A stretch of DNA of 64,000 bases from Ruminococcus sp. (lineage in GTDB: Bacteria; Bacillota; Clostridia; Oscillospirales; Ruminococcaceae), in assembly GCA_015066925.1 (NCBI GenBank), contig SVNL01000001.1:1-64000 (forward strand). The letters run 5' to 3'. The position numbers were made by a program, and so were the translations under genes. The notes under the pieces are model-generated. The model had not been told where the DNA came from, made no database searches, and was given only the letters and a program-made list of their open reading frames with translations. Shown here in pieces: positions 34,660 to 42,027 of this stretch (the stretch's first letter is position 1; the number at the start of each line of letters is the position of its first letter).

Positions 34660-35643
34660 ATGAATAATAAATTGAAGATTTCTATTGCAGCAGGTGCTGT
34701 GCTTCTAGCTACAGCTGCTTCTGCATTTACTATAATGCTGACAAAGGACGATGATTCTGTCCCGACAGTCAGTGTGCTCGAGTTTTCGGAAATTCCAAAA
34801 CCTGAGCCTGTGGTCGAAGAAAAAAATTGGTGGGAAGAGAGTGAATATTCGCTTTCACCAAGCGGCCTTTCAGGTCGTTCAAAAGCTTTTCTCGGCTACA
34901 ATAAGGACATAATCGGTTGGATTAAAATTGACAAAACAAATGTTAATTATCCGATAGTCCTCGATCCGGCTGCTTATGATCAAAGTGATGATGCAGCTTA
35001 CAATACTTATTATCTTGATAAGGACCTTGACGGATCTCAGAAAACTGCAGGTACTCTTTTCCTTGATTATCGTAACGTTTTCGGTGAGGTTGAGTCAGAG
35101 CAATCAGATAATCTGATTGTTTATGGTCACAACATGCTCGATAATTCTGCTTTCGGTTCCTTGAGAAAATACAGGCAGGATTACAGTTTCTATGCTGAGA
35201 GTCCCTTGATTGAGCTTAGCTCTAATTATAGGGATTATCAATATATAATTTATGGATTCATTATTACTAGCGGTAGCTATGAAGGTACCGATTTCCGTTA
35301 CTGGAATATGCAGGATTTTGAATCCGAAGAAGATTTTAACTTTTTCGTTGATAGGGTACAGAGTAAATCAATGGTCGATACCGGCGTTGATGTGAAGTAC
35401 GGCGATAAGCTTCTTACTTTATCTACCTGCTACAGTTCAGGTGATAATATGAGATTTATTGTCTGCGCAAGACGTCTTAGAGATCATGAAAGCTCAATCG
35501 ATACTATCGACAGAACGGAGGCTTATTTAGAAAAAATACGTCAAGAGGAAGCGTCGAAGGCTGCGGCCGAAGCGGAGGCTGCCAGTCAGGCGGCGGAGGC
35601 TCAGAATTCTATACAAGAACAAGAGTCTACGAACGACAATTAG
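34660..35643 (+). CDS. Class B sortase (tandem copy 2)
   Basis: 327 residues. N-terminal signal anchor (about 5-27), short linker, then a sortase B domain: IIGWIKIDKTNVNYPIVL, LFLDYRN, LIVYGHNM with His157, LLTLSTC with Cys257, and Arg265 in MRFIVCARRL. The C-terminal 45 residues are an Ala/Glu/Gln-rich helical tail not found in typical SrtB. It lies 15 bases after the first sortase. The two share catalytic loops but differ in their flanks, so they may serve different substrates or successive steps. Confidence 0.9.
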   Translation: MNNKLKISIAAGAVLLATAASAFTIMLTKDDDSVPTVSVLEFSEIPKPEPVVEEKNWWEESEYSLSPSGLSGRSKAFLGYNKDIIGWIKIDKTNVNYPIVLDPAAYDQSDDAAYNTYYLDKDLDGSQKTAGTLFLDYRNVFGEVESEQSDNLIVYGHNMLDNSAFGSLRKYRQDYSFYAESPLIELSSNYRDYQYIIYGFIITSGSYEGTDFRYWNMQDFESEEDFNFFVDRVQSKSMVDTGVDVKYGDKLLTLSTCYSSGDNMRFIVCARRLRDHESSIDTIDRTEAYLEKIRQEEASKAAAEAEAASQAAEAQNSIQEQESTNDN

Positions 35644-35648
35644 GTCAG

Positions 35649-35746
35649 AACCTAGTAAGCCTTTCTCAGAACATATTTTAGGAAACAACAGGTTAAGTCG
35701 CTCCTTCGGTTTAACCGAGGGAAATAAAACCGATCAAAATCGGCGA
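35649..35746 (+). ncRNA. Possible structured leader of the SpoIID-like gene
   Basis: AACCT/AGGTT (35649-35653, 35690-35694) encloses a first domain. CCTTCGG/CCGAGGG (35703-35709, 35715-35721, 5-nt loop) and CCGAT/ATCGG (35730-35734, 35739-35743, 4-nt loop) follow just before the ribosome site. TCGC/GCGA could close the last two. It does not match a riboswitch I know. Confidence 0.4.
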
Positions 35747-35759
35747 GATGGAGTAATTT

Positions 35760-36947
35760 ATGAATATGCGAATACCACTAAAGAGTGTTTCGGTTATTAT
35801 GGCAGCTGCGCTGTCGTATGCCGGTTTCAATGGTATTACTACTGCTGAAACTACACTCGAAGTTGCTGATCTGAGTACAGCCAACATCAGTGTTAATGAA
35901 AATACTGATGATGATTGTGAGGTCACCGAATGGTGGAAGGCTGAAATCACAGATTATGATTCAAGTTTATCATTGATCAGTTATGAAATGACCCCTGAAG
36001 CAACTCAAACTGAAAATGAAGAATCACAGGCACAGGAAAATGTGCTTATAGATGGTGATGAAAATAACGCTGCAAGCAGTGATGAAAGTGTAAATACTGA
36101 ACCAAGCTTTGTTGCGTCACCTGATACAGTTTCTCCGGGACCGGTTCAGTCAATGCCGGAACAGGAGAAGGAAGCTATCAACGCTCAGTCAGGACAGTTT
36201 GTTTTTACTACCTATGGCTGGGGACACGGCGTTGGTATGAGCCAGAATGGTGCTAACTTCTATGCTATGTACAGTGGTTGGTCTTATCAGGACATTCTTT
36301 TCCATTATTATCCGGGAACTTACCTTATGAATACAGGAACAGCTGATTCAGAACAGGTTACAGTTGCTGGTGTTAGTGGCGATGTATTGTCTATGGTAGC
36401 AGGCATTGTTTATAGAGAAGTCGGTGGTTCAATGTCGACAGAGGCAATAAAGGCTCAGGCTGTTGCTGTGTATAGTTACATTAAGTACTATGGTAATGAT
36501 AGTCACGATTTAAGAACTAAAGCAAATCCACCACAGAATGTTATTGATGCTTGTGCATCTGTTCTTGGTGAAGCTCTTTATTACAACGGAGATTATGCAT
36601 TGACAATGTTTAGCGCATCAAGCGGTGGAACGACTGCAAACTGCTATGATGTGTTCTCAATGGATATTCCTTATCTCAGAAGTGTTACAAGCGATTATGA
36701 TGCTTCTTGCGACCCACACTACGGAACTGTGAAGTACATTTCATCTTCCGAAGTAAAGCGTCTTGTAGAAGCTCGTTACGGCATAAAACTTTCTGATGAT
36801 CCGTTAAATTGGTTTAAGGTTATGGAAGGCGATAGTGGTTACATTAACAATGTATTGATTGACGGTCAGATTACTGTACGAGGTAATGACCTTAAGATCT
36901 GCTTGGGATTGAAATCACCTATGTACGACATAGCTTATGCTCAATAA
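35760..36947 (+). CDS. SpoIID/LytB-domain protein with permuted motif order
   Basis: 395 residues with a signal peptide (about 1-29), an acidic linker (30-140) and a SpoIID/LytB domain. SpoIID proteins cut denuded glycan strands or activate amidases. In the usual order EALKAQAVA comes first, then the SSGG segment, and GHGVGMSQ is last. Here GWGHGVGMSQNGANFYA with DILFHYYPGT (152-187) comes first. EAIKAQAVAVYSYI (228-241) and FSASSGGTT (284-292) follow, and the protein ends at ICLGLKSPMYDIAYAQ, exactly where GHGVGMSQ would normally continue. This is a clean circular permutation. It follows two sortases on the same strand, so a cell wall role is likely. Confidence 0.85.
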   Translation: MNMRIPLKSVSVIMAAALSYAGFNGITTAETTLEVADLSTANISVNENTDDDCEVTEWWKAEITDYDSSLSLISYEMTPEATQTENEESQAQENVLIDGDENNAASSDESVNTEPSFVASPDTVSPGPVQSMPEQEKEAINAQSGQFVFTTYGWGHGVGMSQNGANFYAMYSGWSYQDILFHYYPGTYLMNTGTADSEQVTVAGVSGDVLSMVAGIVYREVGGSMSTEAIKAQAVAVYSYIKYYGNDSHDLRTKANPPQNVIDACASVLGEALYYNGDYALTMFSASSGGTTANCYDVFSMDIPYLRSVTSDYDASCDPHYGTVKYISSSEVKRLVEARYGIKLSDDPLNWFKVMEGDSGYINNVLIDGQITVRGNDLKICLGLKSPMYDIAYAQ

Positions 36948-36958
36948 TTAAATAAATT

Positions 36959-37012
36959 AAAGCTCACAATGCTGAACTACCCCACTTGATGTTCAGAATT
37001 GTGAGCTTTTTG
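36959..37012 (+). terminator. Terminator after the SpoIID-like gene
   Basis: Perfect 12-bp arms AAAGCTCACAAT/ATTGTGAGCTTT with an inner TGAAC/GTTCA helix, followed by T-rich DNA. Confidence 0.85.
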
Positions 37013-37109
37013 TTATGTGGTGAAAAATGGCAGAGAAAAGCAAAAAAATCAAATGAAGGTGAACGTTTTTTCAAAAATTATCATGTTTTAGCATAAATTT
37101 GGAATACCG

Positions 37110-37253
37110 AAGGCACTCGGTGGTTGAAGGTGGATTTAACGCTGAATAGGCGTTTTATTAGAATACTATGTAATCGTAATAAGATGATTGTTTGATATGT
37201 ATTGCATAATATTTCGGAAATTCACCATTTTTTACCACCGAGATGCCTTTTTT
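37110..37253 (+). repeat. Large interrupted inverted repeat ending in a T-run
   Basis: AAGGCA/TGCCTT (37110-37115, 37244-37249), TCGGTGGT/ACCACCGA (37117-37124, 37234-37241) and GGTGGA/TTCACC (37129-37134, 37221-37226) nest with small internal loops around an 86-base interior that has its own AACGC/GCGTT hairpin. Six T (37248-37253) close it, as in an intrinsic terminator. It may be a small RNA of about 145 nt or a long terminator. Confidence 0.5.
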
Positions 37254-37394
37254 AAGATTTTGGACGAAAAAACGCTTATTTTTTGGTTTATAATGTTAAA
37301 TAAGAATGTATGTTCTTTTTGTGTAAAACGTTTTATTTGTTTTAAATCACTAAAAAAGTCGTTATAAAAAAATCAAGTTTAGTCAAATATACCA

Positions 37395-37423
37395 TTGAAA
37401 ACATCTTTTCAATCTTGTATAAT
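37395..37423 (+). promoter_or_regulatory. Sigma-A promoter of the dcw cluster
   Basis: TTGAAA (37395-37400), 17-bp spacer, TATAAT (37418-37423). Confidence 0.88.
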
Positions 37424-37430
37424 ATAGATA

Positions 37431-37455
37431 GGTGAAAAATGGTGAAGTAGGGGAC
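37431..37455 (+). promoter_or_regulatory. Probable MraZ operator (three 10-bp-spaced boxes)
   Basis: GGTGA (37431), GGTGA (37441) and GGGAC (37451) are direct repeats with an exact 10-bp period, starting 8 bases after the -10 box. E. coli MraZ binds three TGGGN boxes of the same spacing in the mra promoter region, so autorepression by the adjacent mraZ is the natural reading. Confidence 0.7.
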
Positions 37456-37499
37456 GAAAAACCAAAAATGTGTAAATTTTTAGGGAAGAAGGCGAGGAC

Positions 37500-37934
37500 A
37501 TGAAGGAAGCTGCATTGTGCGGTTCATTTGAACATTCAATTGATGCTAAAGGCAGAATGAGTTTTCCTACTAAGCTTCGTGAAGTGTTAGGCCCTGAATT
37601 TTACCTTTGTATTGGCCATGATGACCACTTTATCGCTGTTTACTCACCTGAACAATTTGAGGAATATCAATCTAAGCTCAACTCTATCCCCGGTAAAATG
37701 GGAAGCAATCTGAGAAGAAAGCTTCTTTCATTCGCTGATAGACAGATGCCTGATAAGCAGGGTAGAATTTTAATTTCTCCTCAGCTTCGTGAATACGCTA
37801 TGCTTGAAAAAGACGTAATCGTTATCGGTGCATCAAATCACGCTGAAATCTGGGATAAGAAAATGTGGGATGAATTCAATTCACAAATCAGTATTGAGGA
37901 TATCGGTGCTGCTCTTGAAGAATTGGTTCTTTAA
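37500..37934 (+). CDS. mraZ: Transcription regulator MraZ
   Basis: 144 residues, two AbrB-like swapped-hairpin domains. CGSFEHSIDAKGRMSFPTKLRE (first copy) and FADRQMPDKQGRILISPQLREYA (second copy) hold the DxKGR and DxQGR DNA-binding motifs. In E. coli MraZ forms a ring-like oligomer and represses its own operon. First gene of the dcw cluster, 3-10 bases before rsmH. Confidence 0.97.
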   Translation: MKEAALCGSFEHSIDAKGRMSFPTKLREVLGPEFYLCIGHDDHFIAVYSPEQFEEYQSKLNSIPGKMGSNLRRKLLSFADRQMPDKQGRILISPQLREYAMLEKDVIVIGASNHAEIWDKKMWDEFNSQISIEDIGAALEELVL

Positions 37935-37943
37935 GAGGTGTGT

Positions 37944-38870
37944 ATGGAATTTTCACATGTTTCTGTTTTGCTTAACGAAAGTGTTGATGGACTCAATATA
38001 AAGCCCGACGGTATTTATATTGACGGTACCGCAGGTGGTGCAGGTCATTCCTGCAAAATCGCAAGTAATCTTAATGAAAACGGTATGCTGATTGCTCTTG
38101 ATCGTGACCCCGATGCTGTTGCTGTTGCAACAGAACGTCTTTCGGTCTATAAAAATGCAAGAGTTATTCGCAGCAATTATTCCTGTATACGCGAAGTTCT
38201 CGATGAACTTGGCATTAACAAGGTCGATGGCGTTCTTATGGATTTGGGGGTTTCTTCACATCAGCTCGATACAGGAAGCAGAGGCTTTTCTTATCACGTT
38301 GACGCTCCACTCGATATGAGAATGAGTCAGGACGGTATGAGCGCTGCCGATATTGTTAACAGTTATTCCGAAAAAGAACTTGCTAAGATTATTTTTGAAT
38401 TCGGTGAAGAAAAATTTTCCCGTCAGATTGCGGCGAATATCGTCAGCAGCAGGGAAGTCGCTCCGATAAAAACAACACTGGAGCTTGCTGAAATTATCAA
38501 AAATAGTGTTCCACAAAAAGTAAGACGTGAGAAAAATCCCTGCAAAAAAACATTTCAGGCTATCAGAATTGCCGTTAACGGCGAGCTCGAACACCTTTCT
38601 AAAGGTATTGATGAAGCTTTTTTCAGCCTGAAAAGCGGAGGACGTCTTGCTGTTATTACCTTTCATTCTCTTGAAGACAGATTGGTTAAACAGCGTTTTG
38701 CAGGTTGGTGCAAGGGTTGTACCTGTCCTCCTGATTTTCCTCAGTGCGTTTGCGGAAACAAACCTAAAGGAAAACTTGTGAACAGAAAGCCTATAGAGGC
38801 GCAAAAAGAAGAATTGGAAATTAACAACAGAAGCAGGAGTGCAAAACTGAGAATTATAGAAAGGAGCTAG
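37944..38870 (+). CDS. rsmH: 16S rRNA (cytosine1402-N4)-methyltransferase
   Basis: 308 residues. Methylates N4 of C1402 in the 16S rRNA P site. SAM site YIDGTAGGAGHS, ALDRDPDAV, LMDLGVSSHQLD with the RGFSYHVDAPLDMRM substrate segment, and VITFHSLEDRLVKQRF near the end. ATG at 37944 has AGAGG 5 bases upstream; a GTG two codons earlier overlaps that site. Second gene of the dcw cluster as in most bacteria. Confidence 0.96.
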   Translation: MEFSHVSVLLNESVDGLNIKPDGIYIDGTAGGAGHSCKIASNLNENGMLIALDRDPDAVAVATERLSVYKNARVIRSNYSCIREVLDELGINKVDGVLMDLGVSSHQLDTGSRGFSYHVDAPLDMRMSQDGMSAADIVNSYSEKELAKIIFEFGEEKFSRQIAANIVSSREVAPIKTTLELAEIIKNSVPQKVRREKNPCKKTFQAIRIAVNGELEHLSKGIDEAFFSLKSGGRLAVITFHSLEDRLVKQRFAGWCKGCTCPPDFPQCVCGNKPKGKLVNRKPIEAQKEELEINNRSRSAKLRIIERS

Positions 38871-38877
38871 GGTTGTT

Positions 38878-39366
38878 ATGACAAACAGGGATTCGGCTGC
38901 AAACAGAGCCGAACCATTCCGTAAGCCCGATTATAACGGCGAACGTAGAAAGCGTAAGTCTTATGACAGACCTGATATTGTTATGAAACAATCGGAAAGC
39001 AGAGCAGGCTCCGCCATTTCTATTTTTCTTGTAGCAGTTTTATCTGCTGCTATGCTCGGTACGGTCATTTATACTTTAGATAAAAGAAATAATTTGTATA
39101 ATCAGATTATCGAGCAAACAACAAAGCTTACAGAGCTTGAGGCTGAAAACGTCAGACTGCAATCGGAGCGTGATAGCAATATGACTCTTAAAAATGTCGA
39201 GGAATATGCTGAAACTGTTCTCGGAATGCAAAAGCTGGATAAATCACAGATAGAATATATCCGCATACAGACAGATGACGTAATTAAAATTCCACAGGCC
39301 GAAGAAAACATATGGATAAAAATAAAGAATATGTTTAAGGATTGTGTGGAATATTTAAGAGGATAG
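38878..39366 (+). CDS. ftsL: Cell division protein FtsL-like
   Basis: 162 residues. Basic cytosolic N-terminus (1-42), one transmembrane helix (about 43-65), then a leucine-zipper-like coiled coil (LTELEAENVRLQSERD) and a VEEYAETVLGMQKLDKSQIEYI segment typical of the FtsL/DivIC group. It should help recruit and stabilise the FtsQ/FtsW/PBP divisome complex. Assignment rests on position between rsmH and pbpB and on topology, since sequence conservation is low. Confidence 0.82.
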   Translation: MTNRDSAANRAEPFRKPDYNGERRKRKSYDRPDIVMKQSESRAGSAISIFLVAVLSAAMLGTVIYTLDKRNNLYNQIIEQTTKLTELEAENVRLQSERDSNMTLKNVEEYAETVLGMQKLDKSQIEYIRIQTDDVIKIPQAEENIWIKIKNMFKDCVEYLRG

Positions 39367-39638
39367 TTTGTATATAAATAGAACGTATACTATCCGAATT
39401 ATTTTGAAGCTAACGGCTAACGCCGTAGTTATAAGTAGAACACAGGAGATACAACGAGTGGTGATTATATAGGAATCAGGAGCCGCTTTAATGAGAAACG
39501 CAATAACATTAATGCGGTGGTTCCTTACTGTGTGTGTGGAGAGCATACAGTATTCCCTTGTCGTATCATCAGAAGAACATCAAAAAAATAAATAAGACGA
39601 TGTTCACAAGGCGGGGTATCAATGTGGTTCCCTGCCTT
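39361..39638 (+). ncRNA. Chain of four hairpins between ftsL and pbpB
   Basis: A 308-bp spacer inside a normally tight cluster. Hairpins are GGATAGT/ACTATCC (39361-39367, 39389-39395), ACGGC/GCCGT (39413-39426), CCGCTTTAATG/CATTAATGCGG (39483-39493, 39507-39517, one mismatch), TACTGTGTG/CATACAGTA (39526-39534, 39544-39552) and AAGGCGGGG/CCCTGCCTT (39608-39616, 39630-39638, one G-T pair). I count the small second one as part of the first domain. An open frame runs through the last part, but it has no good ribosome site. It looks like a structured cis-acting RNA controlling pbpB and the mur genes. Confidence 0.55.
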
Positions 39639-39674
39639 ATTCTGTTATACGGTGTTTTTGTAAAGGAGCGTCTG

Positions 39675-42005
39675 ATGAACACACCTACAAATTCAATGAA
39701 ATTCAGAACTAAAATAACAATGACAGCTATTTTTGCGGTTTTATTTTCTGTTATTGTTTATCAGTTCTTTGGCATATCTGTGCTGGACAGTGAAAAATAT
39801 CAGGTAATGGCTAACGATTACCATTTCGGTCCTATCACTATTTCTGCACACAGAGGTTCGATTTATGATACAAACGGTACTCCGCTTGCGAGAAGTGCCT
39901 CTGTATATAAGGTTTTCCTTGACCCTACCGCTTATCGTAAGGAGCTTGAAGCTCTTCAGAAAGAAATTGATGATTATAATGCATCAAAAAATAAGCCCGA
40001 CTATAAGGCTACCGAGGAAGAAATTTCTCTCCCCGTTACAGCTGAGGCTTATAAAATTGAAACCGTTAATTTTCTTGCTGATAAGCTTGAAATAAAAATT
40101 GACAGCGTCGAAAAGGCGATGAGCGCAAATAATCAGTACAGTATTCTGCAAAATCAGGTTGAAAAGCCTGTTGCAGATGAAATACTTGAGTATTTCGGGA
40201 AATATAATTTTAAATCTATTCATATTGAAGAGGATACAAAACGCTATTATCCACAAAATGATGTAGCCGCATCTGTTATTGGATTTACAAATTCCGATGG
40301 CGACGGTGCATATGGATTAGAGGCGTATTACGACGAATACCTTTCGGGTACTGACGGAAAAACAATATCCGCAAAGGATTCAAACGGACGTGAAATGCCA
40401 TATAGATATGCAAAAACATATTCTCCAAAAGACGGAAATGATTTGTATCTTACAATAAATACAAAGCTTCAGTATTATCTTGAAAAGCATCTTAATGAGA
40501 TGATTACTGAATTTAATGTACAAAACCGTGCGTGTGCAATTCTTATGAATGCAAAAACAGGTGCAGTTTACGGAATGGCTTCATGTGCAAGCTATGACCT
40601 TAATAATCCTTATGAAATTGCTGACCCTAAGGTTGCTGATGAAATAGCAAAGCTTTCGGGTGATGAGAGTAAAGAGGCTAAGGCTGTAGCAAGAGAAACT
40701 CAGTGGAAAAATAAAGCCATATCCGAAATATATGAGCCCGGTTCGGTTTTTAAAGTTATAACAAGTGCGGCGGCTATCGAAGAAAATCTGATTAATCTCG
40801 AAACAGGTGATAGCTTTACATGTACAGGTGCTATGGATATTCCCGGTGCTACTCATCCTATCGGCTGTCACAAGAAAACAGGACACGGTACACAGGATTT
40901 CTTTATGGCTATAACAAATTCTTGTAACCCTGCATTTATGCAGATAGGTCAGCGTCTTGGAATAGATAAGTTCTGCTACTATTTCGAAGCGTTTGGACTT
41001 ACTGAGAAGACAGGAATTGACTTGCCGGGTGAATCAAAGTCAATTTATGTTGATAAAGAAAAAATGACAAATGTAGACCTTGCAACAAGTTCATTCGGTC
41101 AGGCAAATGCCATTACTCCGATAGAAATGATTACAGCATATGCCGCAGTTATCAATGGAGGATATCTGCTTGAGCCTTATGTTGTAAGCAAGGTAGTTGA
41201 CAGTGAAAAAAATGTTATACTTGAAAATAAAAGAACTGTCAGAAGACAGGTAATATCAGAAGATACCTCAGCTGTTATGAGAGAAGCTCTTGAAAATGTA
41301 GTAATTTCAAATACAGGCGGAAACGCTTACATAAAGGGCTATAGAATAGGCGGAAAATCCGGTACTTCACAGAAGCTCGGTATGACAGGCGAGGACGAGG
41401 ATGCACAGGAATACGTTGCGTCTTATGTATGCTTTGCACCTGCTGACGACCCTGAAATAATTTTACTTGTTATGGCGGATATGCCTGATAAAACCAAGGA
41501 ATACTATGGTAGTAAGGTAGCTGTTCCTGCGGCTCGTGATATTATGAGCGATGTACTTGTTGAAATGGGATATTATCCCGAATATTCAGCAGAAGAGCTT
41601 GAACACAGAGATGTTAAGGTTCCGCTTTTACAGGGAAAATCAGTATCAGACGCTTCTGCAACCGTTACAGGACTCGGACTTGAGGTTGAAATTATCGGTG
41701 AGGGTGAAAATGTTATAGCGCAATCTCCGATTACAGGTTCAAGTATTGCAAATGACGGCTGTGTATATCTTTATACGGAAGAGAATTTTGAAACTGAATA
41801 TACGCTTGTTCCTGATTTAAGAGGCGTTACGGCAAGTGAGGCGAATGAATCGCTGTCTTACAGAGGACTTAATTTCCTTGCAACAGGCTCTGCAACGAAT
41901 GACTCATCGGCTACGGTTGAAAGTCAGTCTGTTGAGCCGGGACAGCAGGTTCCAAAGGGAACAGTTATTGAACTTATATTCCACGCATCAGCAGATTCGG
42001 ATTAA
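39675..42005 (+). CDS. Class B penicillin-binding protein with two PASTA domains (PBP2/SpoVD type)
   Basis: 776 residues. One N-terminal transmembrane helix, dimerisation domain with ISAHRGSIYDTNGTPLA, and a transpeptidase domain with active Ser in EPGSVFKVITSA (SxxK), the SCN motif in ITNSCNPAFMQIG and KSGTSQK. Two PASTA domains end the protein (about 650-770; VPLLQGKSVSDA and VPDLRGVTASEA). It crosslinks septal peptidoglycan with FtsW. The PASTA pair resembles SpoVD, but vegetative PbpB proteins also carry it. The ATG at 39675 has AAAGGAG 6 bases upstream; 47 upstream in-frame codons are rejected. Confidence 0.93.
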   Translation: MNTPTNSMKFRTKITMTAIFAVLFSVIVYQFFGISVLDSEKYQVMANDYHFGPITISAHRGSIYDTNGTPLARSASVYKVFLDPTAYRKELEALQKEIDDYNASKNKPDYKATEEEISLPVTAEAYKIETVNFLADKLEIKIDSVEKAMSANNQYSILQNQVEKPVADEILEYFGKYNFKSIHIEEDTKRYYPQNDVAASVIGFTNSDGDGAYGLEAYYDEYLSGTDGKTISAKDSNGREMPYRYAKTYSPKDGNDLYLTINTKLQYYLEKHLNEMITEFNVQNRACAILMNAKTGAVYGMASCASYDLNNPYEIADPKVADEIAKLSGDESKEAKAVARETQWKNKAISEIYEPGSVFKVITSAAAIEENLINLETGDSFTCTGAMDIPGATHPIGCHKKTGHGTQDFFMAITNSCNPAFMQIGQRLGIDKFCYYFEAFGLTEKTGIDLPGESKSIYVDKEKMTNVDLATSSFGQANAITPIEMITAYAAVINGGYLLEPYVVSKVVDSEKNVILENKRTVRRQVISEDTSAVMREALENVVISNTGGNAYIKGYRIGGKSGTSQKLGMTGEDEDAQEYVASYVCFAPADDPEIILLVMADMPDKTKEYYGSKVAVPAARDIMSDVLVEMGYYPEYSAEELEHRDVKVPLLQGKSVSDASATVTGLGLEVEIIGEGENVIAQSPITGSSIANDGCVYLYTEENFETEYTLVPDLRGVTASEANESLSYRGLNFLATGSATNDSSATVESQSVEPGQQVPKGTVIELIFHASADSD

Positions 42006-42027
42006 TGTGTTTTAAGGGAGTGAAATG

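Larger units (their letters stand above)
36948..37499. other. 552-bp regulatory gap before mraZ
   Basis: It holds, in order, the terminator of the sortase/SpoIID unit, a GGTGA box pair (37019-37033), a large inverted repeat ending in a T-run (37110-37253), AT-rich DNA, the mraZ promoter (37395-37423) and three GGTGA-like boxes (37431-37455). No ORF of note. Confidence 0.75.

Noticed and set aside
35649-35746. Cyclic-di-AMP (ydaO) or cyclic-di-GMP riboswitch before the SpoIID-like gene
   Set aside because: Gene context invited the idea, but the conserved core sequences of these riboswitches are not found and the gap is too short.
38256-38804. 182-codon minus-strand frame inside rsmH
   Set aside because: Antisense to rsmH with no ribosome site; composition is that of a reversed frame.
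39534-39674. N-terminal extension of the septal PBP or a separate small ORF
   Set aside because: The extension has no ribosome site and crosses hairpins, while ATG 39675 has AAAGGAG at ideal distance.
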